A DNA stretch of 43,871 nucleotides from JAWLCA01 sp050485905 (GCA_050485905.1 JBJHCH010000013.1:1-43871), one strand, 5' to 3'. Positions 16,128 through 25,300 are shown, counted from the first letter of the stretch. Numbers and translations: made by a program. The notes: a model not told the origin generated them from the sequence alone.

Positions 16128-16334
16128 ATGATCCTGAAGATCATCAGCCTGTTCCTGATCTTCATGCTGGTGCTGGGCATGTTCGGCAAGCTGCGGTTTC
16201 CGGGGCTTGGCCGGTTGTCGGGTAAGGGCGGTCAGGGGCGTTTGACCCGTCCGCGCAAATGCCGGGACTGCGGGCGGTTCCTGATCGGCGGGGGCAAGTG
16301 TGAGTGCAGTGCCGGTAACGGCCGCAACGGCTAG
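16128..16334 (+). CDS. Small membrane-anchored protein with CxxC-CxC cysteine cluster
   Basis: A 68-residue protein whose ATG follows the S49 peptidase stop without a gap, so translation is probably coupled. Residues 1-19 form one hydrophobic helix (IISLFLIFMLVLGMF). A Gly/Lys/Arg-rich stretch follows, then four cysteines in the order C45xxC48-x9-C58xC60 (RKCRDCGRFL, GKCEC), which looks like a rudimentary zinc ribbon. I do not know a named function; the coupling hints at a role with the peptidase, such as a membrane adaptor, but that is inference. Confidence 0.75.
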   Translation: MILKIISLFLIFMLVLGMFGKLRFPGLGRLSGKGGQGRLTRPRKCRDCGRFLIGGGKCECSAGNGRNG

Positions 16335-16364
16335 GGCAGGGCAACCGCCCCGAGGGACAGACAA

Positions 16365-17309
16365 GTGACGCAGGACATCTTCCTTGTCGTGGCAGGGCTG
16401 GCTCTGCTGGTTCTTGCCGGCGATGCGCTGGTGCGCGGTGCGGTCAATCTCTCGCTCAGGCTGGGCATTCCGGCGCTGATCGTGGGTTTGACGGTCGTAG
16501 CCTTCGGCACGTCGGCCCCAGAACTGCTGGTATCGGTTCAGGCGGTTTTGCGAAATGCGCCAGAGATCGCGCTGGGTAATGTCGTAGGCTCCAACATTGC
16601 GAACATCCTGCTGGTTCTCGGCCTGCCCGCTGTTTTTTATGCCATGCGGACCGACGGACATGATACGCGCCGCAGCTATCTGACAATGCTCGGCGCGACG
16701 GCGCTGTTTACGGTCGTGTGCTTCCTTGGCCCGATCCGCTGGCCGCATGCCTTGGTCTTGCTGGCTGGCCTCGTTCTGATGCTGTGGGACAACTATCGAT
16801 CGGCGCGCGCGCACCTTGCCGAGGAGGCGACACAGCAGCTAGAGGGGGTCGACCCACAGATGTCAGGCCCGAAGATCGCCCTGCTGCTGATAGCGGGCCT
16901 GATCGGGCTGCCTATCGGGGCGGATCTGCTCGTCGATGGCGCGGTCGATATCGCGCGGGTTTTCGGTGTGTCCGAGGCGGTGATCGGGCTTACCCTGGTC
17001 GCTATCGGCACGTCTCTACCGGAATTAGCCACCACGCTCGCCGCAGCGATCCGGCGCGAGGCCGACGTTGCGCTGGGCAATGTGATCGGATCGAATGTCT
17101 TCAACCTGCTTGGCATCATCGGCATTGCCGGCTTGGTGGGTGCGATCCCGGTCGGGTCGGATTTCCTGCGTGTTGACCTGTGGGTGATGCTGGTTGCGTC
17201 GCTCGCAATCGCGCCGTTCGTGTTTCACAAGTTGCCGATAAACCGGCTCTGGGGTCTTGCCTTTGCCGGGTGCTATGCGGCCTATCTTGTCTCTCTGGTT
17301 CTGCGATAG
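16365..17309 (+). CDS. Calcium/sodium antiporter (CaCA family, YrbG-like)
   Basis: A 314-residue inner-membrane protein of about ten helices. The two inverted alpha repeats of the CaCA family are plain: VVAFGTSAPELLVSVQA with GNVVGSNIANILLVLG in the first half, and VAIGTSLPELATTLAA with GNVIGSNVFNLLGIIG in the second. It would exchange Ca2+ or another divalent cation for Na+ or H+. The start is GTG at 16365 with GAGGGA upstream. It lies 30 bp after the small Cys-motif gene and 8 bp before the SDR gene, so it is in the same likely transcript. Confidence 0.9.
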   Translation: MTQDIFLVVAGLALLVLAGDALVRGAVNLSLRLGIPALIVGLTVVAFGTSAPELLVSVQAVLRNAPEIALGNVVGSNIANILLVLGLPAVFYAMRTDGHDTRRSYLTMLGATALFTVVCFLGPIRWPHALVLLAGLVLMLWDNYRSARAHLAEEATQQLEGVDPQMSGPKIALLLIAGLIGLPIGADLLVDGAVDIARVFGVSEAVIGLTLVAIGTSLPELATTLAAAIRREADVALGNVIGSNVFNLLGIIGIAGLVGAIPVGSDFLRVDLWVMLVASLAIAPFVFHKLPINRLWGLAFAGCYAAYLVSLVLR

Positions 17310-17317
17310 GGAAACAG

Positions 17318-18094
17318 ATGGCGGCAGCATTGGTAACAGGTGCGGGGCGCAGGCTGGGCCGCGCTATGGCGCTGCATCTGGCGCGTCGTGGCCATGATGT
17401 CGCCGTTCACTACGCCAGAAGCCGTGCGGATGCGGACGAGGTCGCCGATCAAATCGTTGGAATGGGGCGCCGGGCCGTCGCGCTGCAGGCTGATCTGCTG
17501 GACGAGGAGGCCGTGCAGAATCTCATTCCGCGCGCGACCGAGGCACTGGGGCAGCTGACGGTACTGGTCAACAACGCCTCGATCTTCGAGCATGACGATA
17601 TTCGGACCGCGACCCGCGAAAGCTGGGACCGCCATATCGAGTCGAACTTGCGCGCGCCCTTCGTGCTGATCCAGCATTTTGCGGGTCAGGTGCCCCCGTC
17701 CGTTCGGGACGAGGCGGGCGAACCAGTCGCCCAGGGGCTTGTCGTAAACATGATCGATCAGCGGGTGCGCAAGCTGACGCCCGAGTTTGCTTCCTACACC
17801 ATCGCCAAGATGGGCCTTTGGGCGCTGACCCGCACCGCGGCGCAAGGGTTGGCGCCGGCGGTTCGCGTAAACGCAATAGGTCCGGGCCCGACGTTGCAGG
17901 GGGGGCGGCAGTCGGCCGAACACTTCGCCCGCCAGCGCGCTGCGACGGTGCTGGGTCGCGGTGCGGGACCGGATGATGTGAATTCCGCTTTGTCCTATTT
18001 TCTTGATGCAACAGCGGTTACCGGGCAGTTGATCTGTGTCGATGGCGGCCAGCATCTGGGATGGAAGACGCCCGATGTACTCGGTCTGGAATAG
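17318..18094 (+). CDS. SDR family oxidoreductase (pteridine reductase/FolM-like)
   Basis: A 258-residue short-chain dehydrogenase. The coenzyme loop is TGAGRRLGRAMA, where the Arg pair (rather than TGxxxGIG) resembles pteridine reductases and FolM, which favour NADPH; VNNAS, the catalytic YTIAK (Tyr-x3-Lys) and the PG motif after VRVNAIGPG follow. It may reduce dihydromonapterin or dihydrofolate, but this is inferred from the loop only. The ATG at 17318 has AGGGAA upstream. It is the last gene of the plus-strand run before the 300-bp spacer preceding uvrC. Confidence 0.8.
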   Translation: MAAALVTGAGRRLGRAMALHLARRGHDVAVHYARSRADADEVADQIVGMGRRAVALQADLLDEEAVQNLIPRATEALGQLTVLVNNASIFEHDDIRTATRESWDRHIESNLRAPFVLIQHFAGQVPPSVRDEAGEPVAQGLVVNMIDQRVRKLTPEFASYTIAKMGLWALTRTAAQGLAPAVRVNAIGPGPTLQGGRQSAEHFARQRAATVLGRGAGPDDVNSALSYFLDATAVTGQLICVDGGQHLGWKTPDVLGLE

Positions 18095-18394
18095 GTGTCT
18101 GGGCGTGCCCGCCGGTTCACTTGTCCACCCTGCGCCTGCCTGTCACGAAGGTGTAACGAATCCGTAAGAAATATCAGTCGCTTGCCTGCGATCTGAAAAA
18201 ATAATGTGCAAAAACATGCATTTGGAATTATGCCTATTTTTTATGCAGCTTGCTGAACCCCCATGGAAACAAGGTGAATCTTGCCGTGCCCGGATATTGT
18301 CGACAGAGTTATCCCCAGAAATCGTGGAAAGGTTCCCCCTTGCGCTTTTCGCGCCTAGGTTGCAGGCCTCAGAAGAATCGCGTGCACTCCCCAG
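18095..18394. other. 300-bp spacer upstream of uvrC with an AT-rich core
   Basis: No gene is supported here. The centre (about 18160-18260) is strikingly AT-rich for this genome, with A-tracts and T-tracts forming an inverted pair AAAAAATA (18196-18203) and TATTTTTT (18235-18242). A DnaA-box-like 9-mer TTATCCCCA (one mismatch from TTATCCACA) lies near 18310. The stretch probably holds the uvrC promoter, but I cannot place -35 and -10 boxes with confidence. Confidence 0.4.
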
Positions 18395-20272
18395 ATGACT
18401 GAGAACCGCCCGGGTAATGAAGCGGAAATCCTGACCGGCCACGCGCTTATCGCGTCGATGGTCCGCACCCTCGATAACTCGCCCGGCGTCTACCGGATGC
18501 TCGATGCCGAGGCGCGGGTGCTCTACGTCGGCAAGGCGCGCAACCTGCGGGCGCGGGTCGCCAGCTATGCGCGCCCCTCCGGTCACTCGGGCCGCATCGC
18601 CCGGATGATCGCGGAAACCGCGCAGATGATGTTCCTGACCACACGCACCGAGACCGAGGCGCTGCTCTTGGAACAGAACCTCATCAAGCAACTGAAGCCG
18701 CGCTACAACGTGCTGCTGCGCGACGACAAGAGCTTCCCGAACATCCTGATCGCCAAGGATCATCCCTTTCCGCAGATCCGCAAGCATCGCGGGCGCCGGG
18801 TCGACAAGGGCAGCTACTACGGCCCGTTCGCCAGCGCGGGGGCGGTCAATCGGACGCTCAACCAGTTGCAAAAGGTCTTTCTGCTGCGCAACTGCTCGGA
18901 TTCGACGTTCGAGAGCCGCACCCGGCCCTGTCTGCTGTTTCAGATCAAGCGGTGCAGCGCACCTTGCGTCGGGCATGTGTCCGATGCGGAATATGCCCAG
19001 CTGGTCTCGGATGCCGAACGCTTTCTTCAGGGCCGCTCCACCGCCATCCAGGCCCAGCTCGCCCGCGACATGCAGACGGCGTCCGAGGCGATGGAGTTCG
19101 AGCGCGCCGCCGCCTTGCGCGACCGCATCCGCGCCCTGACGGCCGTGCAGCAGACGCAAGGGATCAACCCGCGCGGCGTGGCCGAGGCCGACGTCGTCGC
19201 CCTGCATCTGGAGGGCGGGCAGGCCTGCGTGCAGCTTTTCTTCATTCGCGCCAACCAGAGCTGGGGCAACCGCGACTATTACCCCCGCACCGGCGCAGGG
19301 GCAGACGAGTCCGAGATCCTCGAGGCGTTCCTGACCCAGTTCTACGACGACAAGACCCCACCGCGGTTGATCCTGCTGTCGCATCCGGTGGCCAACGACG
19401 ACCTTGTGGCCCAGGTGCTGACCGACCGCGCAGGGCGCAAGGTCGAGCTGGCGGTGCCAAAACGCGGTGAAAAGGCCGAACTGGTCGAGAACGCCGCCCG
19501 CAATGCCCGTGAAAGCCTGGCGCGCAAGCTGGCCGAAAGCGCCAGCCAGGCCCGGCTGCTGGAGGGGCTGGCCGAGGCCTTCGGGCTGGAAAGCCCCCCG
19601 CGCCGGATCGAGGTCTACGACAACAGCCACATCCAGGGCACCAACGCCGTCGGCGGCATGATCGTCGCCGGGCCGGACGGGCTGATCAAGAGCCAGTACC
19701 GCAAGTTCAACATCCGCGGCGACGCGCTGACCCCCGGCGACGATTTCGGCATGATGAAAGAGGTGCTGACCCGCCGGTTCGAGCGTCTGCTGAAGGAAGA
19801 CCCGGACCGTGAGTCCGAGGCCTGGCCCGACCTGTTGCTGATCGACGGCGGGGCCGGGCAGGTGAGCGCCGTTGCGGGCATCCTTGGCGACCTGGGCGTG
19901 GACGACATCCCGGTCATCGGGGTCGCCAAGGGGATCGACCGCGACGCGGGAAAAGAGGAATTCCACCGCCCCGGCCGGCGCCCCATGGCGCTGCGCCACA
20001 ATGACCCGGTGCTCTACGTCATCCAGCGCCTGCGGGACGAGGCGCACCGCTTTGCAATAGGCGCCCATCGGGCGAAGCGATCCAAGGCGGTTGGTGCGAC
20101 CCCGCTGGACGAAGTGCCGGGTGTCGGCGCGGCGCGCAAGCGCGCGCTCCTGGCGCATTTCGGCAGCGCCAAGGCAGTCAGCCGGGCCGGGCTGGAAGAT
20201 CTGAAGGCGGTAGAAGGGATATCGGAGACGATTGCGCAGAACGTCTACGACTTCTTCCACGCGCGCGGGTAG
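18395..20272 (+). CDS. uvrC: Excinuclease ABC subunit C
   Basis: The dual-incision nuclease of nucleotide excision repair. The 625-residue protein has the N-terminal GIY-YIG domain (NSPGVYRMLDAEARVLYVGK, about 28-110) for the 3' cut, the Cys-rich RPCLLFQIKRCSAPCVGH, a UVR segment (AMEFERAAALRDRI) that binds UvrB, the RNase H-like domain (EVYDNSHIQGTNAVGGMIV) for the 5' cut, and a C-terminal double helix-hairpin-helix (VPGVGAARKRALLAHFGSA, VEGISETIAQNVYDFF). In related genomes it is usually followed directly by pgsA; here a 10-kb island intervenes. Confidence 0.97.
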   Translation: MTENRPGNEAEILTGHALIASMVRTLDNSPGVYRMLDAEARVLYVGKARNLRARVASYARPSGHSGRIARMIAETAQMMFLTTRTETEALLLEQNLIKQLKPRYNVLLRDDKSFPNILIAKDHPFPQIRKHRGRRVDKGSYYGPFASAGAVNRTLNQLQKVFLLRNCSDSTFESRTRPCLLFQIKRCSAPCVGHVSDAEYAQLVSDAERFLQGRSTAIQAQLARDMQTASEAMEFERAAALRDRIRALTAVQQTQGINPRGVAEADVVALHLEGGQACVQLFFIRANQSWGNRDYYPRTGAGADESEILEAFLTQFYDDKTPPRLILLSHPVANDDLVAQVLTDRAGRKVELAVPKRGEKAELVENAARNARESLARKLAESASQARLLEGLAEAFGLESPPRRIEVYDNSHIQGTNAVGGMIVAGPDGLIKSQYRKFNIRGDALTPGDDFGMMKEVLTRRFERLLKEDPDRESEAWPDLLLIDGGAGQVSAVAGILGDLGVDDIPVIGVAKGIDRDAGKEEFHRPGRRPMALRHNDPVLYVIQRLRDEAHRFAIGAHRAKRSKAVGATPLDEVPGVGAARKRALLAHFGSAKAVSRAGLEDLKAVEGISETIAQNVYDFFHARG

Positions 20273-20278
20273 GTTTAC

Positions 20279-21238
20279 TCAGGCGTAGACCCTCTCCTCG
20301 ATCGGGGTGGCCTCGATCTTCTGCAATACCCCTGCAAGCAGCGACTGCTCCGCGCGGTTCAGGCGCGCGCGCGGGTTCCAGACCAGATGCACGTCAATGG
20401 CCGGCGGCGTGTCGTGCGGCGGCAGGCGCCACAGCCGGCCCATCGCCACATCCTCGCGCACCACATGGATCGGCAGCGGGCCGATGCCAAGACCCGCAAT
20501 GATCATGCGCCGCACCTCCTCGAGGTTGGGGGAGGTTCCGACCACGCGGTCGTCCAGCCCCGCCGCCGCGCGCATCAGCGTCACGGGCCGGAGCGCGTCG
20601 CCCATCTGGTCGGTCACGAAACTGACCGAGGGCTGGCCGGCCAGATCGGTCATCTGCACGTCGTCGCGGCCGAAGAGTGGATGCGAGGGCCCACAGAACA
20701 GTCCGAAGAATTCCCGGAACAGGCGGCGGTATTCCAGCTTCGGGTTGCGATCCTTCACCAGGCAGATCGCGAAGGACACGCGCCGGGCCAGCACGTCGTC
20801 CAGCGCCTGCCGGCTGGCGCTGACCGCCACGCTGATCGTCGCCGCCGGGTGCCGTTGATGGAACTCTCCCAGCGCCGCGTCCAGCAGCGGACAGACCACG
20901 TGGCTGGCGATGGCAAGGCGGACATGGCCCTGCACCTCTTCGCGCACCTCGCGGATCAGGGTGCCGATCCGCAGAATCGCGCCGTTGATGTCCACCGCCT
21001 CGCCGTACAGAAGCCGCCCGGCCTCGGTCAGCGAGAACCGCCCCGGGCCGCGGTCGATCAGCTTGCGCCCCAGCCGCATCTCCAGCCGCTTCAGCGCGCT
21101 GGAGACCGAGGGCTGCTGCAGGCCCAGCACCTCGGCCGCACGGGTGACCGATCCGGCGTCGGCGACGGCCACGAAGGTCCGCAGCAGGTTCCAATCCAGG
21201 TCGCGGGCCAGCTTCTCGGCAGAGAGCATTGATTTCAT
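20279..21238 (-). CDS. LysR family regulator, divergent from the amine-uptake operon
   Basis: A 319-residue LysR protein with the DNA-binding domain at about 15-75 (LLRTFVAVADAGSVTRAAEV, GLQQPSVSSALKRLEMRLG) and a typical effector domain behind it. It is transcribed away from the transporter-catabolic operon starting at 21321, the classical arrangement for a LysR activator of that operon, so I infer it senses the imported compound or a product. Its stop lies 7 bp from the uvrC stop, and it marks the left edge of the island. The ATG at 21238 is chosen; another ATG three codons in is possible. Confidence 0.9.
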   Translation of the reverse strand: MKSMLSAEKLARDLDWNLLRTFVAVADAGSVTRAAEVLGLQQPSVSSALKRLEMRLGRKLIDRGPGRFSLTEAGRLLYGEAVDINGAILRIGTLIREVREEVQGHVRLAIASHVVCPLLDAALGEFHQRHPAATISVAVSASRQALDDVLARRVSFAICLVKDRNPKLEYRRLFREFFGLFCGPSHPLFGRDDVQMTDLAGQPSVSFVTDQMGDALRPVTLMRAAAGLDDRVVGTSPNLEEVRRMIIAGLGIGPLPIHVVREDVAMGRLWRLPPHDTPPAIDVHLVWNPRARLNRAEQSLLAGVLQKIEATPIEERVYA

Positions 21239-21320
21239 CTATGTTGAATATCCTCATTATCTATTGGTTCAATGCAGGGCGGCCTGTCAATATTCGCGCC
21301 ATGCAAGCGACAGGTCCGGC
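21239..21320. promoter_or_regulatory. Divergent LysR/ABC operon control region
   Basis: An 82-bp gap between divergent starts, more AT-rich than its surroundings. It contains the perfect interrupted palindrome ATTG-GTT-CAAT (21263-21273) and a wider pair TTGAA (21244-21248) and TTCAA (21268-21272). LysR regulators bind T-N11-A dyads in such gaps, and T21260-N11-A21272 fits formally. The operator assignment is tentative. Confidence 0.35.
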
Positions 21321-22187
21321 ATGAGCATCGAACGGCGCGAGGCGCGACAGCCTTGGGTGCTATTGTCGCCGGCGCTGGTCGCGGTGACGCTGCTGCTGTT
21401 CGTGCCGCTTCTGTTCATTGTGGTCTATTCGTTCTGGCTGCGTTCGGCCGTTGGGCCTGACACGATGGGCTTTCACCTGGACAACTGGCAGCGCGCGCTG
21501 ACCGATCCGTTCTACCGATACATCCTGCTGAATACGATGAAGATCGCGGCCATCACCACGGTGATTTGCGCGATCCTCGGATATCCGGCGGCCTATTTCA
21601 TCGCCCGGTCGCGCGGTAACAAGCTGCTGCTTCTGCTTATGCTGATGCTGCCATTCTGGATCAGCTACATCATCCGCACAATGAGCTGGATCAACATTCT
21701 GGGCAGTTCCGGCGCACTGAACACGGCGCTTTTGTCGCTCGGCCTGATATCAGAGCCGATCCGGGTGCTCTACAACGAAGCCACCGTCATCCTGGGCCTC
21801 GTCCACTTCCTGCTGCCGTTCATGGTGCTCAATGTCTATGTCAGCCTGGACGGGATCGACACCAACCTCGAAGATGCCGCGACCTCGCTCGGTGCCACGC
21901 GCTGGCAGGCCTTCCTGCAGGTCACGCTGCCGCTGTCGCTGCCGGGGCTGGCTGCGGGCGGGCTGCTTTGCTTCGTTCTGGGTGCGGGAACCTACATCAC
22001 TCCGCTTGTTCTTGGTGGGCCGCGGGATGCGATGTTCGCAAACCTCGTGTTCGAGGCGATCATCACCCAGCTCAACTGGCCAATGGGCTCGGCGCTGTCG
22101 CTGCTGCTTCTGATCGTCCTTGGGGCGCTCGTTGCCCTCTACAACCGCTACCTCGGCATGAGCCAGTTGGCCAAGGGGCTGGGCTGA
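21321..22187 (+). CDS. ABC transporter permease, PotB-like (spermidine/putrescine type)
   Basis: A 288-residue inner-membrane permease with about six helices, starting VLLSPALVAVTLLLFVPLLF. It contains the EAA-type coupling motif DAATSLGATRWQAFLQVTLP that docks on the ATPase, and MSWINILGSSGALN of the polyamine/opine/2-aminoethylphosphonate permease group. The ATG at 21321 (MSIERREARQPW) gives the usual short cytoplasmic leader. It overlaps the next permease by 1 nt (TGATG). First gene of the nine-gene operon. Confidence 0.9.
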   Translation: MSIERREARQPWVLLSPALVAVTLLLFVPLLFIVVYSFWLRSAVGPDTMGFHLDNWQRALTDPFYRYILLNTMKIAAITTVICAILGYPAAYFIARSRGNKLLLLLMLMLPFWISYIIRTMSWINILGSSGALNTALLSLGLISEPIRVLYNEATVILGLVHFLLPFMVLNVYVSLDGIDTNLEDAATSLGATRWQAFLQVTLPLSLPGLAAGGLLCFVLGAGTYITPLVLGGPRDAMFANLVFEAIITQLNWPMGSALSLLLLIVLGALVALYNRYLGMSQLAKGLG

Positions 22188-22972
22188 TGGGCTGGGGGTT
22201 GATCCGTATCTACACGATCTTTGTCTACGGCTTCATGTTCCTGCCTGTCGTTGTCGTGGTGCTGCTGTCGTTCAACGCCAACCAGTTCGGCGCCTTCCCC
22301 ATGACCGGCTTCTCGCTGCGGTGGTTCGAGGCGCTGTGGAACAACGAGGCGGTGATGCGGGCCTTCCGCACCTCGATGCTGCTGGGGGTGATGACCGCGA
22401 TCATCTCCACCACGCTGGGCGTGCTCGCCAGCCTCGCGCTCGTGCGCTATTCGGTGCCGGGCAAGAACCTCATCTCCAGCGCGCTGATCGCCCCGATCCT
22501 GGTGCCAGAGGTGGTGTTGGCCGTGGCGCTCCTGCTGTTCCTGAACTTTCTTGGCATCGGCAAGAGCTTCGCGCTGCTGCTGGCCGGCCATGTGATCTTC
22601 ACCCTGCCGTTCGTCATCCTCGTGGTGCAGGCGCGGCTGGTCGGGATCCGCCGGGATGTCGAGGAGGCGGCGCTCAGCCTCGGCGCCTCGCCGGTGCAGA
22701 CCTTCATCTCGATCACCCTGCCGCTGCTGATGCCGGCGGTGGCCGCCGGGGCGCTTTTCGCCTTCACCATCTCATTCGACGACATCACCGGCACGCTGTT
22801 CTGGAAACCCGGTGGGGTAGAGACCGTGCCGACCCAGATCTTCGCAATGCTGCGCCATTCGATCAGCCCGGAAATCAATGCGCTGGGCACGGTGATGATC
22901 GTGATGACCGTGGGCCTGCCGCTGCTCGGTGCGGCGCTGGCCCGAAGCCTTTCCATGAAGCGCGGCGGCTGA
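22187..22972 (+). CDS. ABC transporter permease, PotC-like
   Basis: A 261-residue second permease of the importer, starting MGWGLIRIYTIFVYGFMFLP and having the PotC hallmark VVLLSFNANQFG and the coupling motif EEAALSLGASPVQTFISITLP. SFDDITGTLFW near residue 200 is the typical PotC segment. It forms a heterodimer with the PotB-like permease encoded directly upstream, whose stop overlaps this start by one base. Confidence 0.9.
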   Translation: MGWGLIRIYTIFVYGFMFLPVVVVVLLSFNANQFGAFPMTGFSLRWFEALWNNEAVMRAFRTSMLLGVMTAIISTTLGVLASLALVRYSVPGKNLISSALIAPILVPEVVLAVALLLFLNFLGIGKSFALLLAGHVIFTLPFVILVVQARLVGIRRDVEEAALSLGASPVQTFISITLPLLMPAVAAGALFAFTISFDDITGTLFWKPGGVETVPTQIFAMLRHSISPEINALGTVMIVMTVGLPLLGAALARSLSMKRGG

Positions 22973-23006
22973 GAACCGCGCCCAACCCAACAACAAGGAG
23001 ACCAAG

Positions 23007-24149
23007 ATGGACAACACGACACGCTACCAACGCCTGCTTGACCGCTACCGCAACGGCGACCTCGACCGCCGCACATTCCTCGGCCTGATCGGCGCTGCGG
23101 GCGCCGCCTATGGGCTGCAGACGCCCTTTGCACGGATGGCGTCCGCGCAAGAGGTGACGCAGGTGCGTTTCGATGGCTGGGGCGGCGTCGTCTCGGAAGC
23201 CTTCCGGCAGCACGCCTTCAACCCCTATACCGAAGCAACGGGCATCCGGGTGGTGGACAGCACCTTTGCGGGGGCGGACGAGTATCTGGCGCAGGTTCGT
23301 GCCTCGCAGGCGGGCGAATATAACATCGCGCATCTTTCGGGCGCTTTCGACTATGCCCGCTACAACAACTTCGGTCTGACCACCGAGTTGAACCTCGACA
23401 ACATCCCGAACATGCAGTTCGTCATGCCGCGTCTGACCGAGGTCTATTGGGATATCACCCCGAATGCGCTGAGCGCCGTGCCCTATAACTACGGGACCAC
23501 GGGGCTGGCCTACAACCGCGCACAGATCTCGGACGAAGAGATGCGCGAGAAGGGCGCGCGCATCCTGATCGACCCGGCCTATGAGGGGCGGATCGGTGGC
23601 TGGGGCGAATGGCGCACGCGCATCTGGTACGGCGCGCTGCAGACCGACCAGAACCCCAACGATATCCAGGACATGGAAGCCGTCTGGGACGCCATCCGCC
23701 AGCATCGTGACTTGGCGCTGAAATACTGGGGGTCCGGCGCGGAACTGATGAGTCTGCTGGCCGAGGGAGAGATCTACGTCACCGAGGGCTGGTCCGGCAG
23801 GATCGCCGCGCTGCAGGAGCAGGGCCACGACATCGGCTACTATGACCCGCCGAACGGCTACGGCTGGGAGGAGTGCCTGTTCGTCATCGCCGGCAGCCCG
23901 GTCGAGGCCTGCGAGGAGCTGCTCAACTTCATGCTCGATCCCGCGACCTCGATCGCGGTGGCCGAGGGGCAGAACTACCCGCCCGCGCTCGACCCGACGA
24001 AGGTCGAACTCGGCGACAAGATCCCGACGCTGCCCGCTTTTGACCCGAGCGGCACATTGGAGGGTCTGACCTTCGCCGTGCCCGACTACTGGAACGGGCA
24101 CGAAGCCGAGTGGTCCGAAACCTGGAGCCGCGTGCAGCGTGGATTTTGA
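23007..24149 (+). CDS. Extracellular solute-binding protein, PotD-like, with Tat signal
   Basis: A 380-residue periplasmic binding protein of the polyamine/iron-type (PotD/PotF) family. The signal is of twin-arginine type: DRRTFLGLIGAAGAAYG, with likely cleavage after ASAQ (about residue 48). The mature part begins VTQVRFDGWGGVVSEAF and has the family segments VVDSTFAGADEYLAQV, NYGTTGLAYNR, and LAEGEIYVTEGWSG. The Tat leader is unusual for this family, in which Sec signals are common, though not unknown in Rhodobacteraceae. It gives specificity to the importer; the ligand cannot be read from sequence but is probably a cationic amine or similar. A strong AAGGAG ribosome site precedes the ATG. 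Confidence 0.88.
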   Translation: MDNTTRYQRLLDRYRNGDLDRRTFLGLIGAAGAAYGLQTPFARMASAQEVTQVRFDGWGGVVSEAFRQHAFNPYTEATGIRVVDSTFAGADEYLAQVRASQAGEYNIAHLSGAFDYARYNNFGLTTELNLDNIPNMQFVMPRLTEVYWDITPNALSAVPYNYGTTGLAYNRAQISDEEMREKGARILIDPAYEGRIGGWGEWRTRIWYGALQTDQNPNDIQDMEAVWDAIRQHRDLALKYWGSGAELMSLLAEGEIYVTEGWSGRIAALQEQGHDIGYYDPPNGYGWEECLFVIAGSPVEACEELLNFMLDPATSIAVAEGQNYPPALDPTKVELGDKIPTLPAFDPSGTLEGLTFAVPDYWNGHEAEWSETWSRVQRGF

Positions 24150-24211
24150 GCAGACGTCGTTCATGACCTGGCGCTCCCGGCCATCGGGGGCGCCATCAAC
24201 CGGGGAACTGC

Positions 24212-25300
24212 ATGGCTTCCGTCACGCTGACAGATGTGGTGAAACGCTTTGGCACCTTCACCGCCGTCCACCGCATGTCGCTCGATATTCCCGAGGGCAG
24301 TTTCGTCACGCTGCTCGGCCCGTCCGGCTGCGGCAAGACGACGACGCTGCGCATGGTCGCGGGGCTTCTGGACCCGTCAGAGGGCGATATCGCCATCGCG
24401 GGTCGCCGGGTGAACGACGTGCCGATCCATCGCCGCAACCTTGGCCTCGTGTTCCAGAACTACGCGCTGTTTCCGCACAAGACGGTGGCCGACAACGTGG
24501 CCTTCGGCTTGAAATACCGCAACGTGCCAAGGGCCGAGGTCGCGCGCCGGGTGGGCGCGGCGCTGGATCTGGTGCAATTGCCGCATCTGGCCGGCCGCTA
24601 CCCGAAGGAACTGTCCGGCGGCCAGCAGCAGCGCATCGCCCTGGCCCGGGCGGTGGTCATAGAACCCGATGTGCTGCTTTTGGATGAGCCGTTGTCCGCG
24701 CTGGACGCCAACCTGCGTGAGGATATGCGGGTGGAGTTGAAGAACATCCAGAAGCGGATTGGCGTCACCTCGATCTTCGTGACCCACGACCAGTCCGAGG
24801 CGCTGGCAATGTCCGACCGGATCATCGTGATGTCCGACGGCCGGGTGGAGCAGATCGGCCCGCCGTCCGAGGTCTACAACACGCCCGCCACCGAGTTCGT
24901 CGCCCGCTTCCTGGGCGCCGCCAACATCCTGCCGGCCGAGGCACTGGGCGTCGATGGCGATGCGGTCGCGCTGGACGTGCCGGGTTTGGGCCGGATCCGG
25001 GTGCCGCGTGCCCGCGCGCCGCAGATCGCCGGGGCGGGCCATGCGCGGCTGGTCGTGCGCGCGGAAAAGCTGCATCTGATGCCAGAAGGGCACGTCGACG
25101 AGGACGCCGTGATGATCCCCGCGATTGTCGAGGCTGTGGACTACCAGGGCCAGTCGGCGCGCTACTTCCTGCGTCTGGTCGAGCGGCAGTTGCAGGCGAT
25201 CAACATGATCGAGGACCGCCCCTTTGCCGAGGGCGAGACCGTCGCCCTGCGCCTGCGCCCGCGCGACTGCGCCGCCCTTCCCGCCGAGAGCAAGCGATGA
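24212..25300 (+). CDS. ABC transporter ATP-binding protein, PotA-like
   Basis: A 362-residue ATPase that powers the importer. Walker A is GPSGCGKTTT, Q-loop QNYALFPH, the signature LSGGQQQRIALARA, Walker B LLLDEPLSALD and the switch VTHDQSEALAMSDR are all intact. The C-terminal part (about 240-360) is a TOBE-like regulatory domain. Its stop overlaps the aminotransferase start by 4 nt (ATGA), tying uptake to catabolism in one transcript. Confidence 0.93.
   Translation: MASVTLTDVVKRFGTFTAVHRMSLDIPEGSFVTLLGPSGCGKTTTLRMVAGLLDPSEGDIAIAGRRVNDVPIHRRNLGLVFQNYALFPHKTVADNVAFGLKYRNVPRAEVARRVGAALDLVQLPHLAGRYPKELSGGQQQRIALARAVVIEPDVLLLDEPLSALDANLREDMRVELKNIQKRIGVTSIFVTHDQSEALAMSDRIIVMSDGRVEQIGPPSEVYNTPATEFVARFLGAANILPAEALGVDGDAVALDVPGLGRIRVPRARAPQIAGAGHARLVVRAEKLHLMPEGHVDEDAVMIPAIVEAVDYQGQSARYFLRLVERQLQAINMIEDRPFAEGETVALRLRPRDCAALPAESKR

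Noticed and set aside
18300..18330. Possible replication origin from a DnaA-like box and AT-rich DNA
   Set aside because: Only one box with a mismatch, no dnaA, parAB, hemE or gidA neighbours; insufficient for an origin.
18143..20260. A 705-codon open frame on the minus strand opposite uvrC
   Set aside because: It is the antisense shadow of uvrC, rich in low-complexity His/Arg/Gln stretches with no family motif; long antisense frames are common at this GC content.
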